From positions 1-56,679 of the forward strand of contig JAEWSG010000056.1 of NCBI GenBank assembly GCA_023398495.1: a stretch of 56,679 bases of DNA. Reading direction: 5' to 3'. The notes under the pieces are model-generated. The model did no database searches and was not told the origin of the DNA. It worked only from the letters and a program-made list of their open reading frames with translations. Each line of letters starts with the position of its first letter. Positions within the stretch are counted from its first letter, which is position 1. This stretch comes from Bacillota bacterium. GTDB taxonomy: Bacteria; Bacillota; Clostridia; Acetivibrionales; Acetivibrionaceae. Both the position numbers and the translations under genes were made by a program. Positions 25,545 to 35,702 of this stretch are shown here, in pieces.

Positions 25545-26519
25545 TTACAAGGATAATATTTTGCTTAACTCTATTAATTCCTCTGGCAAAGCCTTCTTCA
25601 TTTCAAGCGCTTCATTCAGGTCAATATCTGTAACAACACTGTTTTTTAGTGATATCACCCTGTTCTGTCCACCTGCTTTTAATACCTCGACCGCCTTAAG
25701 TCCCATCATACTGGCCATGACCCTGTCCTGAACTGTCGGGCTGCCTCCTCGCTGTATGTGTCCAAGTATCGTAGCCCTAGCTTCAATGCCGGTTTTTTCT
25801 GAGATTTCCTTTGCTATTTCTATAGCTTTCCCCTCAACACCTTCAGCAACGATAACTGTGTAGTTCTTTTTACCCCTATTGCGTCCTTCTATTATAGGCT
25901 TTAATACATCCTTATCAAGGTCAAATGGCTTTTCCGGCAGAATAACAGCCTCAGCGCCTCCGGATATACTTACATTTACTGCAATATAACCCGCATGCCT
26001 TCCCATAACTTCAAGAACACTGCATCTTTCATGTGAATATGCGGTATCTCTTATTTTGTCAATTGCATCCTGAACGGTATTTAATGCAGTATCATAACCT
26101 ATTGTATAATCGGTACACGCTATATCATTGTCAATTGTACCAGGTATTCCAATAACATTCATTCCAAGGTTACTAATATCTCTGGCTCCTTTATAAGACC
26201 CATCACCACCAATAACAACCAACGCATCTATGCCAAAAACCTTCGCCATTGCCATAGCTTTATTAAGTCCTTCTTCAGTCTTAAACTGCGGAGATCTTGC
26301 CGTCTGAAGTATTGTTCCTCCTCTTTGGATTATATCTCCTACAGATCTTGCCGTCATTTCCTCTATATCACCATGAATCAAACCGTCATAGCCTTTTCTT
26401 ATTCCCATAACCTTCATTCCATAATAAAGACCAGATCTTACTACAGCCCTAATGGCAGCATTCATGCCCGGTGCATCTCCGCCACTGGTCAGCACTCCAA
26501 TTGTCTTAACAACGCTCAC
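25545..26519 (-). CDS. pfkA: ATP-dependent 6-phosphofructokinase
   Basis: A 324-aa glycolytic enzyme phosphorylating fructose-6-phosphate. Visible motifs are GGDAPGMNAAIR (N-terminal phosphate binding), VVIGGDGSYKGA (Gly at the position typical of ATP-dependent enzymes), PGTIDNDIACTDYTIG with the catalytic Asp, and MGRHAGYIA. GTG start behind AAGGAGGAATAATA. Length 320-325 is typical. It follows a DUF2007 gene, mtrB and dnaE on the same strand; dnaE next to pfkA is a common Clostridial arrangement. A hairpin at 26547-26572 lies in its leader. Confidence 0.96.
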   Translation of the reverse strand: MSVVKTIGVLTSGGDAPGMNAAIRAVVRSGLYYGMKVMGIRKGYDGLIHGDIEEMTARSVGDIIQRGGTILQTARSPQFKTEEGLNKAMAMAKVFGIDALVVIGGDGSYKGARDISNLGMNVIGIPGTIDNDIACTDYTIGYDTALNTVQDAIDKIRDTAYSHERCSVLEVMGRHAGYIAVNVSISGGAEAVILPEKPFDLDKDVLKPIIEGRNRGKKNYTVIVAEGVEGKAIEIAKEISEKTGIEARATILGHIQRGGSPTVQDRVMASMMGLKAVEVLKAGGQNRVISLKNSVVTDIDLNEALEMKKALPEELIELSKILSL

Positions 26520-26546
26520 TATTATTCCTCCTTATAGCATTAAACC

Positions 26547-26572
26547 CGTGTCAATAATAACTAACACGGGAT
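26547..26572 (-). promoter_or_regulatory. Hairpin in the pfkA leader
   Basis: CCCGTGT / ACACGGG with a 12-base loop, followed on the minus strand by TTTAATGC and then the pfkA ribosome site. Either a weak terminator after the DUF2007 gene or a leader structure of pfkA. The U-run is short, so the role is uncertain. Confidence 0.5.
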
Positions 26573-26612
26573 AATCCATCATAATAATATTCATATAAAC
26601 CAAATACTCAAT

Positions 26613-26810
26613 TTAATATCCCTTTTCAATAATCACACTATGTGCTTCTTCAACTTCTGCTTCCGGCACAAGCACTTCATAGTAATTATCATTATTTTCA
26701 TGGTTCTTGCTGATTGGCCTTAACTTAACCAAAATACCTTCATTAGTCAGTAAATCCTGCATTGAAGTGGCGATTTCCTTGCTTTGTGCCATATACACCA
26801 CTGTCCACAT
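26613..26810 (-). CDS. DUF2007-like small protein
   Basis: A 65-aa protein of the DUF2007 (putative prokaryotic signal-transducing, PII-like small fold) type: WTVVYMAQSKEIATSMQDLL is followed by a strand-rich core and VPEAEVEEAHSVI at the end. Members report on nothing firmly established. ATG start behind AGGGGCG. It lies between mtrB and pfkA on the same strand and is probably co-transcribed with them. Confidence 0.75.
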   Translation of the reverse strand: MWTVVYMAQSKEIATSMQDLLTNEGILVKLRPISKNHENNDNYYEVLVPEAEVEEAHSVIIEKGY

Positions 26811-26927
26811 ATAAACACGCCCCTTTTTGTTTTAGGTGATTGCTGAAAACTTTTATAAGCAGCATTTCAAAACTTTATTTTATGGAGCTTGTTCCATAAA
26901 ATATTGAGCATTTTTTTTGAAATACCC

Positions 26928-27161
26928 CTATTCACCTGAAAGAATTTCTCCATGACGACATAATACTTTAGCTTTACCTCTTATTTTTATCGCAGAAGTA
27001 TTCTCAGTAAACTGGGCTATAAGTAATTCACCCTTATCGAGTTTCTCAGTGTGATGGAATTTTGTATCCCGGCCTCTGGTAAGGCCAATTATATTCACAC
27101 CATTTTCTTCAGCTCTTATTATAATATAGTCTCCTGATACTTTTTCATTTTCCCAATCCAA
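26928..27161 (-). CDS. mtrB: Tryptophan RNA-binding attenuation protein TRAP
   Basis: About 77 aa, clearly MtrB: IIGLTRGRDTKFHHTEKLDKGELL and IAQFTENTSAIKIRG are nearly identical to Bacillus TRAP. The RNA-contact residues (Lys of EKLDKGE and KIR of AIKIRG) and the Trp-pocket Thr/Gly residues are kept. Eleven subunits form a ring that, with tryptophan bound, wraps (G/U)AG repeats in trp leaders. The start is probably TTG 27161, seven bases after GAGGTGG; an ATG at 27179 overlaps that site. Here it sits between dnaE and pfkA, not beside folate genes (mtrA) as in Bacillus. No trp gene or GAG-repeat leader is in the window. Confidence 0.93.
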   Translation of the reverse strand: MDWENEKVSGDYIIIRAEENGVNIIGLTRGRDTKFHHTEKLDKGELLIAQFTENTSAIKIRGKAKVLCRHGEILSGE

Positions 27162-27328
27162 ATAAAACCACCTCGTCATAACTATATATTAATTCAAATC
27201 AAAAATCAATACGAATTTTAGATAAAGCATATATATAGATAACCAGTACTAAAGTTACAGATTTATATCACGCTATTATTTATTATCGTACTTTTTAAAA
27301 TTTTTTTAACATTTTTTTTAACATTTTT

Positions 27329-30300
27329 TTAAACGACCTTTACATTATCTTCTCCAAGCCTTTGTTTAAGTTCTGACAGTACACTGTCATTTAACGCTAC
27401 CCAATAATCCTTTTCCAGCACCTTTCCCTTCTTTTCCAGATCATCGAACAGACAGACAGGAGTATTGCCATTAAAATACTTTAACAGTGCCAATACTGAC
27501 TCAATTTTGTCTTCCTCAATATTTGGGTTAACTCTTAAATAAATTTTATGAACGTGCATTTTTTTTAATGGATTAATCTCCTCACATATTATTTTAGGCT
27601 GCTCCTCTTCCTTAATACTTATTCTGCCTTTTATAAGTACTATATTTTCTTCGCATATAAATTTCGAATACTTTTCCAGTATTGTCGGGAATACTATAAC
27701 TTCCATAGTCCCATACAAATCTTCCAAAGTCAAAAAAGCCATTAAATTATTGTTTCTTGTAGTTTTGGTTTTCTTAGTAGTAATTATTCCTCCTACAAAA
27801 ACATTCATTCCATCATTTATATTTTTTACATCATCAAGAGAATAAGCGTCTTCACTCTGGTTTGGTTCTGTATTCAGCTCGGAACTGAATAATGTTACCA
27901 TTTTGTTTATCTCTTCCTCAAATTCACTTAAAGGGTGTCCTGAAATATATAGCCCTAACATTTCTTTTTCCATAGATAAAAGAACTTTATTAGGATATTC
28001 ATTTATGTCCGGGTATATGTCTTCCTCTTCGTATAGGCTTATCTCTTCATTGTTAACATTATTACCGACACCCATTGAAAATTCAAACAACGACATTTGT
28101 CCGTCCATATTCCTCTTCTTAATCTGCGCAATGCCCTCGAGCATTTTTTCATAAACCGCAATGAGTTTTGACCTGTAAATTTCCATAGAATCAAAAGCTC
28201 CACTCTTTATAAGGCTTTCAATACATCTTTTATTTACATCCTTACCATCAATCCTGTCGCAAAAATCTCTGAAAGACCTGTAGTTTCCATTCGTTTTTCT
28301 TATTTCAATAACCGATCTTACAGCACCTTCACCCACGTTCTTGACTGCTGCCAGCCCGAATCGTATTTTGCCGTTTACTACAGTAAACTTCATCTGACTT
28401 TCATTAATATCCGGCGGAAGCACTTCAATCCTTAATGCTTTACATTCATGAACATACTGTGATATTTTATCACTGCTGCCTAAAAAACTGTTAAGAAGTG
28501 CAGCCATAAACTCAACCGGATAATAACACTTTAGCCAAGCTGTCTGATAGGCCACTACAGCGTATGCAGCCGCATGGGACTTATTGAAAGCATAGCTTGC
28601 AAAATCCATCATCTCATCAAAAATCTTATTTGCAACTATTTCATCCACACCGTTTCTGATACATCCCATTACTATAATATTTCCGTTTTCATCATCTATA
28701 CCATAAATGAAATTTTTTCTTTCCTGCTCCATAACACTTACTTTCTTTTTCGACATTGCACGTCTTACAAGGTCAGACCTTCCCATTGAGTAGCCGCCAA
28801 GTTCCCGAACAATCTGCATAACCTGTTCCTGATATACCATGCATCCATAAGTCACGTTTAAGATATTTTCAAGAAGAGGGTGGTCATATTTTACATCTGC
28901 CAGTTTGTTCTTATATTTAAGGTATCTTGGTATCTGATCCATTGGTCCCGGGCGGTACAGAGATATTCCGGCAATAATATCTTCAAGGGATGTTGGCTGA
29001 AGTTCTTTCATAAATTGTGTCATTCCGGCACTCTCAAGCTGAAAAACTCCTGAAGTCTTTCCTTCACCAATAATTTTAAATACATTCGGGTCATTCATTT
29101 CAAGTCTGTCAATATCAACCTTTACATCATAATTTTCATATACAAGCTCAACTGCATCCCTTATAACTGTCAGTGTCCTAAGCCCTAAAAAGTCCATCTT
29201 CAGAAGTCCCATTTCTTCCAACTGTCCCATTGGGAATTGGGTTGTTATACTCTCATCGTTTTTCTGAAGTGGCACATAATTTGTGATGGGTTCTTTTGAA
29301 ATAACCACACCTGCAGCATGTGTAGAAGCATGCCTTGGCATACCTTCTAAAAGTTTTGCTGTATCTATAAGTTCTTTTATTCTGCCATCCTGCTCATACT
29401 TGGATTTTAGCTCCGGATTCATCTCCAATGCCTTACCTATATTCATACCTGGCTGCATCGGAATCATTTTAGCTACTGCATCAACCTCGTTATATGCTAT
29501 ATCCAGAGCTCTTCCCACATCTCTAATTGCTGCTCTTGCTGCCATGGTTCCAAAAGTTATTATCTGTGCTACCCTGTCTTCTCCATACTTTCTTACTACA
29601 TAGTCAATTACTTCCTGTCTTCTTTCGAAACAAAAGTCTATGTCTATATCAGGCATAGAAACCCTTTCAGGGTTTAAAAAGCGTTCAAAAAGGAGGTTGT
29701 ATTTTAAGGGATCTATGTTGGTTATTCCCAGACAGTAAGAAACAAGACTTCCTGCAGCTGATCCTCTTCCCGGACCTACAGGTATGCCGTTATCCTTTGC
29801 GTACCTGATAAAGTCGCCCACTATAAGAAAATAGTCTACATATCCCATCTGGTTGATAACCGACAACTCATACTCCAATCTTTCAACCTTGTCCTGGATG
29901 CATTCTCCGTATAATCTTTCCAAACCATCATAGCACAACTCTTTTAGATATTCATAAGCACCCTTGTTACCAGGGATGCTAAAAGCAGGTAAATGGAGTT
30001 TACCAAATTCCAGCTCAACATTGCACCTCTCACCTATTCTGACAGTATTTTCAATAGCCTCTGGAAGGTTTACAAAAACACCGGCCATCTCTTCCTGTGA
30101 TTTGACATAGAAGTCTTCGGTTGAAAATCTCATCCTGTCTTCGTCATTTATATTCTTTCCAGTCTGTATGCAAAGCAATATTTCATGAGCTCTTGCATCT
30201 TCCTTTCTCAGATAATGGGCGTCATTAGTGGCAACAAGGGGAATTCCGGTTTCCTTCGACAACTTTACAAGCTGGCTATTTACAAGCTTTTGTTCTTCTA

Positions 30301-30838
30301 TACCGTTACTCTGTAATTCAAGATAGAAATTATCTTTACCGAAAATATCCCTGTACCTATGAGCAACTTTTTTTGCCAGTTCAAAATCGTTTTTAAGCAA
30401 TGCCTTAGGCACATCACCTGAGAGACATGCACTTAAGGCAATCAAGCCTTCGCTATAACGTTCGAGAACCTCATAATCAATTCTCGGTTTATAGTAAAAT
30501 CCCTCGGTGAAGCCTATGGATACAAGCTTCATCAGATTTTTATAGCCTCGATTGTCCTTGGCTAGAAGCACTAAATGTCCCGGATCGGAATCCAAAACAC
30601 CCTGCTTATCATTCCTGGTTCTTCTAGCCGTATACACCTCACAGCCAAGAATAGGTTTTATACCCTTGCTGACTGCTTCTTTGTAAAAATCAACAACCCC
30701 ATACATTACACCATGATCTGTAATGGCAATGCTGTCCATACCCAATTCTTTTGTCCTTGCTATAAGGTCTTTTATTCTGTTTGCTCCATCAAGCAAGCTA
30801 TATTCGGTATGAACATGCAAGTGAACAAAGTTTCCCAA
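27329..30838 (-). CDS. dnaE: DNA polymerase III alpha subunit
   Basis: An 1169-aa replicative polymerase. PHP domain at the N terminus (FVHLHVHTEYSLLDG, ITDHG), polymerase palm with GPGRGSAAGSLVSY and the catalytic PDIDIDF, fingers and tandem HhH region, and C-terminal OB-fold (VFVGGIITTKKTKTTR). Length is that of DnaE rather than the longer PolC. TTG start behind AGAGGATGATGAGAG; no better in-frame ATG precedes MGNFVHLHVH. It is first in a string dnaE-mtrB-DUF2007-pfkA. Function is chromosome replication; specific role relative to PolC cannot be inferred here. Confidence 0.97.
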   Translation of the reverse strand: MGNFVHLHVHTEYSLLDGANRIKDLIARTKELGMDSIAITDHGVMYGVVDFYKEAVSKGIKPILGCEVYTARRTRNDKQGVLDSDPGHLVLLAKDNRGYKNLMKLVSIGFTEGFYYKPRIDYEVLERYSEGLIALSACLSGDVPKALLKNDFELAKKVAHRYRDIFGKDNFYLELQSNGIEEQKLVNSQLVKLSKETGIPLVATNDAHYLRKEDARAHEILLCIQTGKNINDEDRMRFSTEDFYVKSQEEMAGVFVNLPEAIENTVRIGERCNVELEFGKLHLPAFSIPGNKGAYEYLKELCYDGLERLYGECIQDKVERLEYELSVINQMGYVDYFLIVGDFIRYAKDNGIPVGPGRGSAAGSLVSYCLGITNIDPLKYNLLFERFLNPERVSMPDIDIDFCFERRQEVIDYVVRKYGEDRVAQIITFGTMAARAAIRDVGRALDIAYNEVDAVAKMIPMQPGMNIGKALEMNPELKSKYEQDGRIKELIDTAKLLEGMPRHASTHAAGVVISKEPITNYVPLQKNDESITTQFPMGQLEEMGLLKMDFLGLRTLTVIRDAVELVYENYDVKVDIDRLEMNDPNVFKIIGEGKTSGVFQLESAGMTQFMKELQPTSLEDIIAGISLYRPGPMDQIPRYLKYKNKLADVKYDHPLLENILNVTYGCMVYQEQVMQIVRELGGYSMGRSDLVRRAMSKKKVSVMEQERKNFIYGIDDENGNIIVMGCIRNGVDEIVANKIFDEMMDFASYAFNKSHAAAYAVVAYQTAWLKCYYPVEFMAALLNSFLGSSDKISQYVHECKALRIEVLPPDINESQMKFTVVNGKIRFGLAAVKNVGEGAVRSVIEIRKTNGNYRSFRDFCDRIDGKDVNKRCIESLIKSGAFDSMEIYRSKLIAVYEKMLEGIAQIKKRNMDGQMSLFEFSMGVGNNVNNEEISLYEEEDIYPDINEYPNKVLLSMEKEMLGLYISGHPLSEFEEEINKMVTLFSSELNTEPNQSEDAYSLDDVKNINDGMNVFVGGIITTKKTKTTRNNNLMAFLTLEDLYGTMEVIVFPTILEKYSKFICEENIVLIKGRISIKEEEQPKIICEEINPLKKMHVHKIYLRVNPNIEEDKIESVLALLKYFNGNTPVCLFDDLEKKGKVLEKDYWVALNDSVLSELKQRLGEDNVKVV

Positions 30839-30951
30839 CTCTCATCATCCTCTATATTAAGGGGGTTATTTCTTATCCCCCAACTCTCAATTTTTTAAAT
30901 CATTATAACATATCGCAGCGGAAGCTTCAATCGGAGCAGTAGGAAAATAAA

Positions 30952-30993
30952 ACAGACCATAAGCATTGAGAAAACTCATTGCATATGATCTGT
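30952..30993 (-). terminator. Intrinsic terminator after phosphoglucomutase
   Basis: ACAGATCATATGC / GCTTATGGTCTGT stem with inner CAATGAG/CTCAATG pairing, followed on the minus strand by TTTTATTTTCC. It lies 40 bases past the phosphoglucomutase stop and upstream of dnaE. Confidence 0.85.
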
Positions 30994-31033
30994 ATGTATT
31001 CGTCAATCTTTGAGATCTGTAGAGTAAAAACTT

Positions 31034-32773
31034 CTATTCAAATAATAGATTTTCAACTACTCCCAACACGTTTGACTGTACCAGCTCAAGTTTGTTCGCT
31101 GCAGCTTCCATTCCATTATCGGTTACACCATAGTATACCTTAATTTTGGGCTCAGTCCCTGATGGTCTGATACAGAACCATGACTTTCCATCCTGCATTT
31201 CATAATATAAAACATCGGATTCAGGCAAATCAATAATTTCCCTTTTACCAGTAGTTATTTCGTGCCTCTCACCTTTTTGGTAGTCTCTTACAGCTGATGC
31301 TTCAATACTTCCGAACTTTGTAATCTCATCTTCTCTCATCTTACTTAAGGCGGATTTTATTTTATCTATACCTTCCTTGCCTTTAAGAGTATATGACTTA
31401 ATACCTTCGATAGTATATCCATATTTATTTAATAGTTCTATCAAACCGTCATACAGCGACATATCCCTTGATTTATAGTAAGCAGCCATTTCAGCAATCA
31501 GCATGGATGCAACAACAGCATCCTTATCCCTTACTGAAGTTCCGGCTAAATACCCATAACTTTCTTCAAAGCCAAATAAGTATTTCTTATCTCCGTTTTC
31601 ATCAAGCAGTTTTATCTGTTCACCGATAAATTTGAAACCGGTCAACACTTCTATCAATTCAACGCCATATTCCCTGGCAATTTCCCTTGAAAGCTCGGTA
31701 GTTACAATAGTTTTAACTACAAACCCATTAGTCGGAAGAGAACCTTTTTCCTTTTTCTGCGACAAAATATATTCAAGCAACAGGCAACCTGTCTGATTTC
31801 CGGTAAGCGTAACATATTCACCTTCTTTATTTCTGACAACAACCCCAACTCTATCACTGTCAGGATCTGTTCCAATAATAAGATCAACGTTTTCATTTCT
31901 TGCCAGCTCTATTGCAAGAGTAAAAGCCTCTTTTTCTTCAGGATTCGGAGATTTTATAGTCGAGAACTCCTTATCAGGAAGCTCCTGTTCTTTAACCACC
32001 AATACATTCTTAAATCCCATCTCGTCAAGAATTCTTCTGACAGGTTTATTTCCCGAACCATGCAAAGGAGTATACACAATTTTAAAATTCTCACCAACAC
32101 TTTTTGCAAGATCTGGATTTACAGAAAGGCTCTTAAGCATTGATATATAAGCATCATCCACTTCTTTACCAATAATCTTTAAAAGTCCTTTTTCAATAGC
32201 TTCATCCTTATCCATAAAGGTAACACTTGTTATATCCACTATTTTGTCCATAAATCCAAGAACCTGGTTTGATTCCTCTAAAGGAAGTTGGCCCCCATCT
32301 TCACCGTATACCTTATATCCATTATATTCCTTAGGATTATGGCTTGCAGTAATAACAATACCCGCTGCTGCTTTAAAATACCTTACAGCAAATGACAGTT
32401 CTGGAGTAGGTCTCAATTCATCAAACAAATATGCCTTTATTCCATTGCCTGTAAATACTTTTGCAGATTCAAGTGCAAATTCCGGTGACATGTTTCTTGA
32501 ATCATATGCTATAACAATACCTTTTGCCGCTGCTCCTATGCTATTCACAAAATCTGCCAAGCCCTGTGATGCCCTTCTGACTGTATAGATATTCATTCTG
32601 TTTGTGCCTGCTCCAATTATTCCTCTCAACCCGCCAGTACCAAAATCAAGATATTTATAAAATCTATCTTCAATTTCCTTCGGATCATCCTTTATCTTTT
32701 GTAGTTCATCTCGTGTTTGCTCATCAAAGTAATCATTTCCCAACCAAAATTTAAATACAGTATTGCTAGACAT
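31034..32773 (-). CDS. Phosphoglucomutase/phosphomannomutase
   Basis: About 579 aa, alpha-D-phosphohexomutase family, PgcA-like. Active-site phosphoserine loop ITASHNPKEYNGYKVY, metal loop GTDPDSDRVG, sugar-binding loop GFEESYGYL and C-terminal phosphate loop RPSGTEPKIKVY are all present. It interconverts glucose-1-phosphate and glucose-6-phosphate, an essential step when cellobiose phosphorylase supplies glucose-1-phosphate in cellulolytic clostridia. The start is set at ATG 32773 behind AGAGGAGAAGAGTTT; an extension to 32815 would place the Shine-Dalgarno inside the gene. Monocistronic with a terminator downstream. Confidence 0.95.
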   Translation of the reverse strand: MSSNTVFKFWLGNDYFDEQTRDELQKIKDDPKEIEDRFYKYLDFGTGGLRGIIGAGTNRMNIYTVRRASQGLADFVNSIGAAAKGIVIAYDSRNMSPEFALESAKVFTGNGIKAYLFDELRPTPELSFAVRYFKAAAGIVITASHNPKEYNGYKVYGEDGGQLPLEESNQVLGFMDKIVDITSVTFMDKDEAIEKGLLKIIGKEVDDAYISMLKSLSVNPDLAKSVGENFKIVYTPLHGSGNKPVRRILDEMGFKNVLVVKEQELPDKEFSTIKSPNPEEKEAFTLAIELARNENVDLIIGTDPDSDRVGVVVRNKEGEYVTLTGNQTGCLLLEYILSQKKEKGSLPTNGFVVKTIVTTELSREIAREYGVELIEVLTGFKFIGEQIKLLDENGDKKYLFGFEESYGYLAGTSVRDKDAVVASMLIAEMAAYYKSRDMSLYDGLIELLNKYGYTIEGIKSYTLKGKEGIDKIKSALSKMREDEITKFGSIEASAVRDYQKGERHEITTGKREIIDLPESDVLYYEMQDGKSWFCIRPSGTEPKIKVYYGVTDNGMEAAANKLELVQSNVLGVVENLLFE

Positions 32774-33204
32774 AAACTCTTCTCCTCTTTTATTCTTTAT
32801 TGCACTAATTATCAATTGATTTAATAATTAATAATATAATTAATATTTTTCAGTAACTAGTATACCATATTTAGCCGTTATTACAACTGTAATCAATAAA
32901 AAAACTGAATTCTGAATTCTATGGTTCTAAATTATTGCGGCTGTGCCGCTGTATGTTTTATCGATAAAAAGTTTGCAATGTTTTTAACATTTCGGGTATA
33001 ACATCTCCGATGGAGCTTTATTAACTTTGTGATGCTGAATATAGGTGCCTTACCTTCTTTCTTTGGCCTGCTTCCGATATCCATTGTCATGCCCATCGAT
33101 TCCATATATTGCCCCTGAAGCCACCTCAAAATCAGCACTAGCAGTATCAACAAAATAATGGGACAAGGTACCTGTCCCCTTGTCCCATCTGTCCCCTTGT
33201 CCCA
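32774..33204. other. Intergenic region with GGGACA repeats and no convincing gene
   Basis: The open frame at 32932-33153 (minus) has no ribosome site and no recognised family. It ends next to a cluster of GGGACA/TGTCCC motifs at 33155-33204 that reaches the stop codon of the chemoreceptor gene. It may be the scar of a small mobile repeat. Confidence 0.5.
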
Positions 33205-33205
33205 T
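33155..33205. repeat. GGGACA/TGTCCC repeat cluster, copy 1
   Basis: AATGGGACAAGGTACCTGTCC is followed by CCTTGTCCCATC twice. The unit forms inverted and direct repeats of GGGACA. A comparable cluster lies at 44355-44436 and a single unit near 56647-56663. The pattern resembles REP-like palindromes associated with Y1 (RAYT) transposases; no transposase is in the window. The chemoreceptor stop codon TGA is formed by the repeat itself. Confidence 0.75.
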
Positions 33206-35580
33206 CAGACTTTGAATATATTTATCGTAGCTTCAAGATCAGCTGACAGCACATTAAGATTGTCCGAAAGTCCAGCAAGGTGTTTTATAAGATTAACCTG
33301 ATCATCCATTGATACTGATATTCCCTGGACATTATCCTTTGTCTTTTCAGTACTTTCTGTTAATTTATTCATAAATTCAGTAATATTTATCCTGGCACTC
33401 TCAATATCATGTATAGAAATTTCAATATCTCTCATCTGGTTGAATATACTGTCCATAAACTCTACAATATTATCCAGCTTACCGATAGTGTCATTTACAG
33501 AATTGTCATGTTCTCCCATTACCGAATCAGATGCCTTGATAAACTCTCCTGTCAACTGTACAGTACTACTGATATTTTTCAGCTTATTTTCTATATAGTT
33601 AACAGAATCATTAGATTGTTCAGCCAATGTTCTTATCTCAGAGGCAACTATACTAAAACTTCTGCCGGCTTCACCAGCCCGTGCAGCTTCAATAGCAGCG
33701 TTTAACGCAAGAAGATTGGTCTGATTTGCAATTCCTCTGATAAAACCGGTAATCTTTGAAATTTCTGACGACTCAGCTTTTAACGTTTCAGTTAGTTTAC
33801 CAAACTCTGATACTGTCTTTTTGACTTCGCTTGCATTTATCAAAAGCTTATTTACTGACTTTTTACCCTCTTCACTCAACTCTTTTGCCCCTGCAACAAT
33901 TTTGCTCACATTGCCAAAATCTTCTGTAACCACTTGAATCTGATCCGATAATTGATTAGCAACCTTTGCACTAACCCCTATCTCACACATTTGGGAGTTA
34001 ACAACATTTTTGACCTCGGTTAGCATTGCAGAGAATCGCTCAATTGAGCCGTAGCTTTCCTGGCAGCTACATGCTACAGATTTTGATGAATCTACTGCAA
34101 CGCACGATGCCTCTTTTATACCAGCAATCATCTGCTTTAAATTATTTACCATATCCCCAAAACTCAATGCAAGATTACCAATTTCATCTTTCCTGTCAAT
34201 ATCGCATTTAACTTCAAGATCTCCTTTTTTGATTTTATCCATCAGCCCTGTGAGAACATTTATACCGACTGATATGTCCTTTGCGATAAAAGTGGAGATT
34301 ACTATACCGACAAACAGGCATAGCAATCCAATAAGTATTATTTGCCGGGATGCTAAATTTATATTCTCAGTTATTTTACTAATAGGTGTCAAAGATATCA
34401 TTGTCCAATTTACAGGCGTCCCTTCAATCCTCCTGATATGGTAGTACGCAACAAGCATACGCTTTCCATTAACTTTAAAGTCATCTCCCACTACCTCACC
34501 AAAATTCACATATTGTTGGTTATCTGAATTGGCTTCAATCAGTTTTTTTGCTCTATCCTTCACTGTTTCATAGATTTGTTCGGTAATATATCCGTCCCTT
34601 TCATTAAGACTATTTCTTAATTCCTCATCAACTTTTTTTATCTCCCCTAATTTAAACAGTGGCTTATCAAGTATTTTATCTGTATGTGTCAAATTCATCT
34701 TACCCGTAAATTCTGCCAAGGTTTTTCCATTTTTATCGATTTTGTTGACTTCATTAAGCAACAAGCCATTTTCTTCAATATTATCAGGATTAAGCACAAC
34801 ATTACCTAATTCACCCAGAATTAGAAAGTTACCCTCGTAAGGAAGTTGGGTATCTTTAATAATATTATTCAAAGACGACTCCTTGATGCTTACCTGAAGA
34901 ACTCCAACACTCTTATTTAAGCTGGTAGCTGTATATATGGATTTAAATAATGAGACAGCTCGTTTTTCATTTACTTTTCTTTCATAAACAATATCTGTAA
35001 TATGTGTGTCAAGCCACATCGAACCTTTTTTATTACCCTGAAACTCTTTAAAGCCTATTGTTTGAGTATAGGGCTTGGCAATATCTATAAAGTTCCCATA
35101 GCCTGCTACAACACCATTACCTTTTGTATCAGTAGCAATTATGTCCATTATATCATTCCGACTTCCATACAAAGTGGATATAAGTGGTTCTATTTTACTT
35201 ATCAATCTTGTCCTTACTTCATCATCTTCACTTTCATTAACTTGTCCAATCAAAGATGATATGGTCTCTTCCCTCGACACATACATTCCAAACCTGTCAA
35301 TTTCACCTAATGTAGCTTCCAGACCTTTACCAGTCTTTTGGAGTAGCTCATAAGTATCTTTTTCCGCTTGTTTTATTATGGTTTTTGATACCATTCTTAA
35401 AGACAAAATAATGATAAGGGAAACTGAGCAGATAATTATTAGACCAATTGACAAACTCAGCTTAATACCGATTTTAGTCTTTCCAAAACTAAAAAAATTG
35501 ACTACTCTGCTAATAAGGTTTTTTTCACTATTCGATCTGTTTTTATCTATTTTTTTAAGCCTTTTTGCCACCATACTCAT
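33205..35580 (-). CDS. Methyl-accepting chemotaxis protein
   Basis: A 791-aa chemoreceptor. TM1 (about 37-60), a large extracytoplasmic dCache-like sensor (about 60-400), TM2 (about 405-428), HAMP (about 430-485), then the coiled-coil signalling domain with the conserved hairpin tip GIANQTNLLALNAAIEAARAG (about 620). It would sense an external ligand and control a CheA; ligand unknown. ATG behind TTGGAGGGAA. No che genes adjoin it; the nearest signalling genes are the CheA-like set at 8406-15067. Its 3' end abuts a GGGACA repeat that supplies the stop codon, so the last residues may differ from the ancestral ones. Confidence 0.95.
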   Translation of the reverse strand: MSMVAKRLKKIDKNRSNSEKNLISRVVNFFSFGKTKIGIKLSLSIGLIIICSVSLIIILSLRMVSKTIIKQAEKDTYELLQKTGKGLEATLGEIDRFGMYVSREETISSLIGQVNESEDDEVRTRLISKIEPLISTLYGSRNDIMDIIATDTKGNGVVAGYGNFIDIAKPYTQTIGFKEFQGNKKGSMWLDTHITDIVYERKVNEKRAVSLFKSIYTATSLNKSVGVLQVSIKESSLNNIIKDTQLPYEGNFLILGELGNVVLNPDNIEENGLLLNEVNKIDKNGKTLAEFTGKMNLTHTDKILDKPLFKLGEIKKVDEELRNSLNERDGYITEQIYETVKDRAKKLIEANSDNQQYVNFGEVVGDDFKVNGKRMLVAYYHIRRIEGTPVNWTMISLTPISKITENINLASRQIILIGLLCLFVGIVISTFIAKDISVGINVLTGLMDKIKKGDLEVKCDIDRKDEIGNLALSFGDMVNNLKQMIAGIKEASCVAVDSSKSVACSCQESYGSIERFSAMLTEVKNVVNSQMCEIGVSAKVANQLSDQIQVVTEDFGNVSKIVAGAKELSEEGKKSVNKLLINASEVKKTVSEFGKLTETLKAESSEISKITGFIRGIANQTNLLALNAAIEAARAGEAGRSFSIVASEIRTLAEQSNDSVNYIENKLKNISSTVQLTGEFIKASDSVMGEHDNSVNDTIGKLDNIVEFMDSIFNQMRDIEISIHDIESARINITEFMNKLTESTEKTKDNVQGISVSMDDQVNLIKHLAGLSDNLNVLSADLEATINIFKV

Positions 35581-35702
35581 TTCCCTCCAATTTTTACTAT
35601 TTTATGTGCATAATATATCGTATTCTTTTTGTTTTTTCTAAAGTATTTTATTATTAAATAAAATAGCTTATAATAATAAAAAAACGTTATGGAAGTGATA
35701 TT

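Noticed and set aside
27290..27330. Runs of T before dnaE's end suggestive of a riboswitch or terminator
   Set aside because: Repeated ACATTTTTTTTA without a stable stem; only a T-rich tract.
32932..33153. 73-codon minus-strand frame next to GGGACA repeats
   Set aside because: No ribosome site, no recognised family, N-terminal part encoded by repeat-adjacent sequence.
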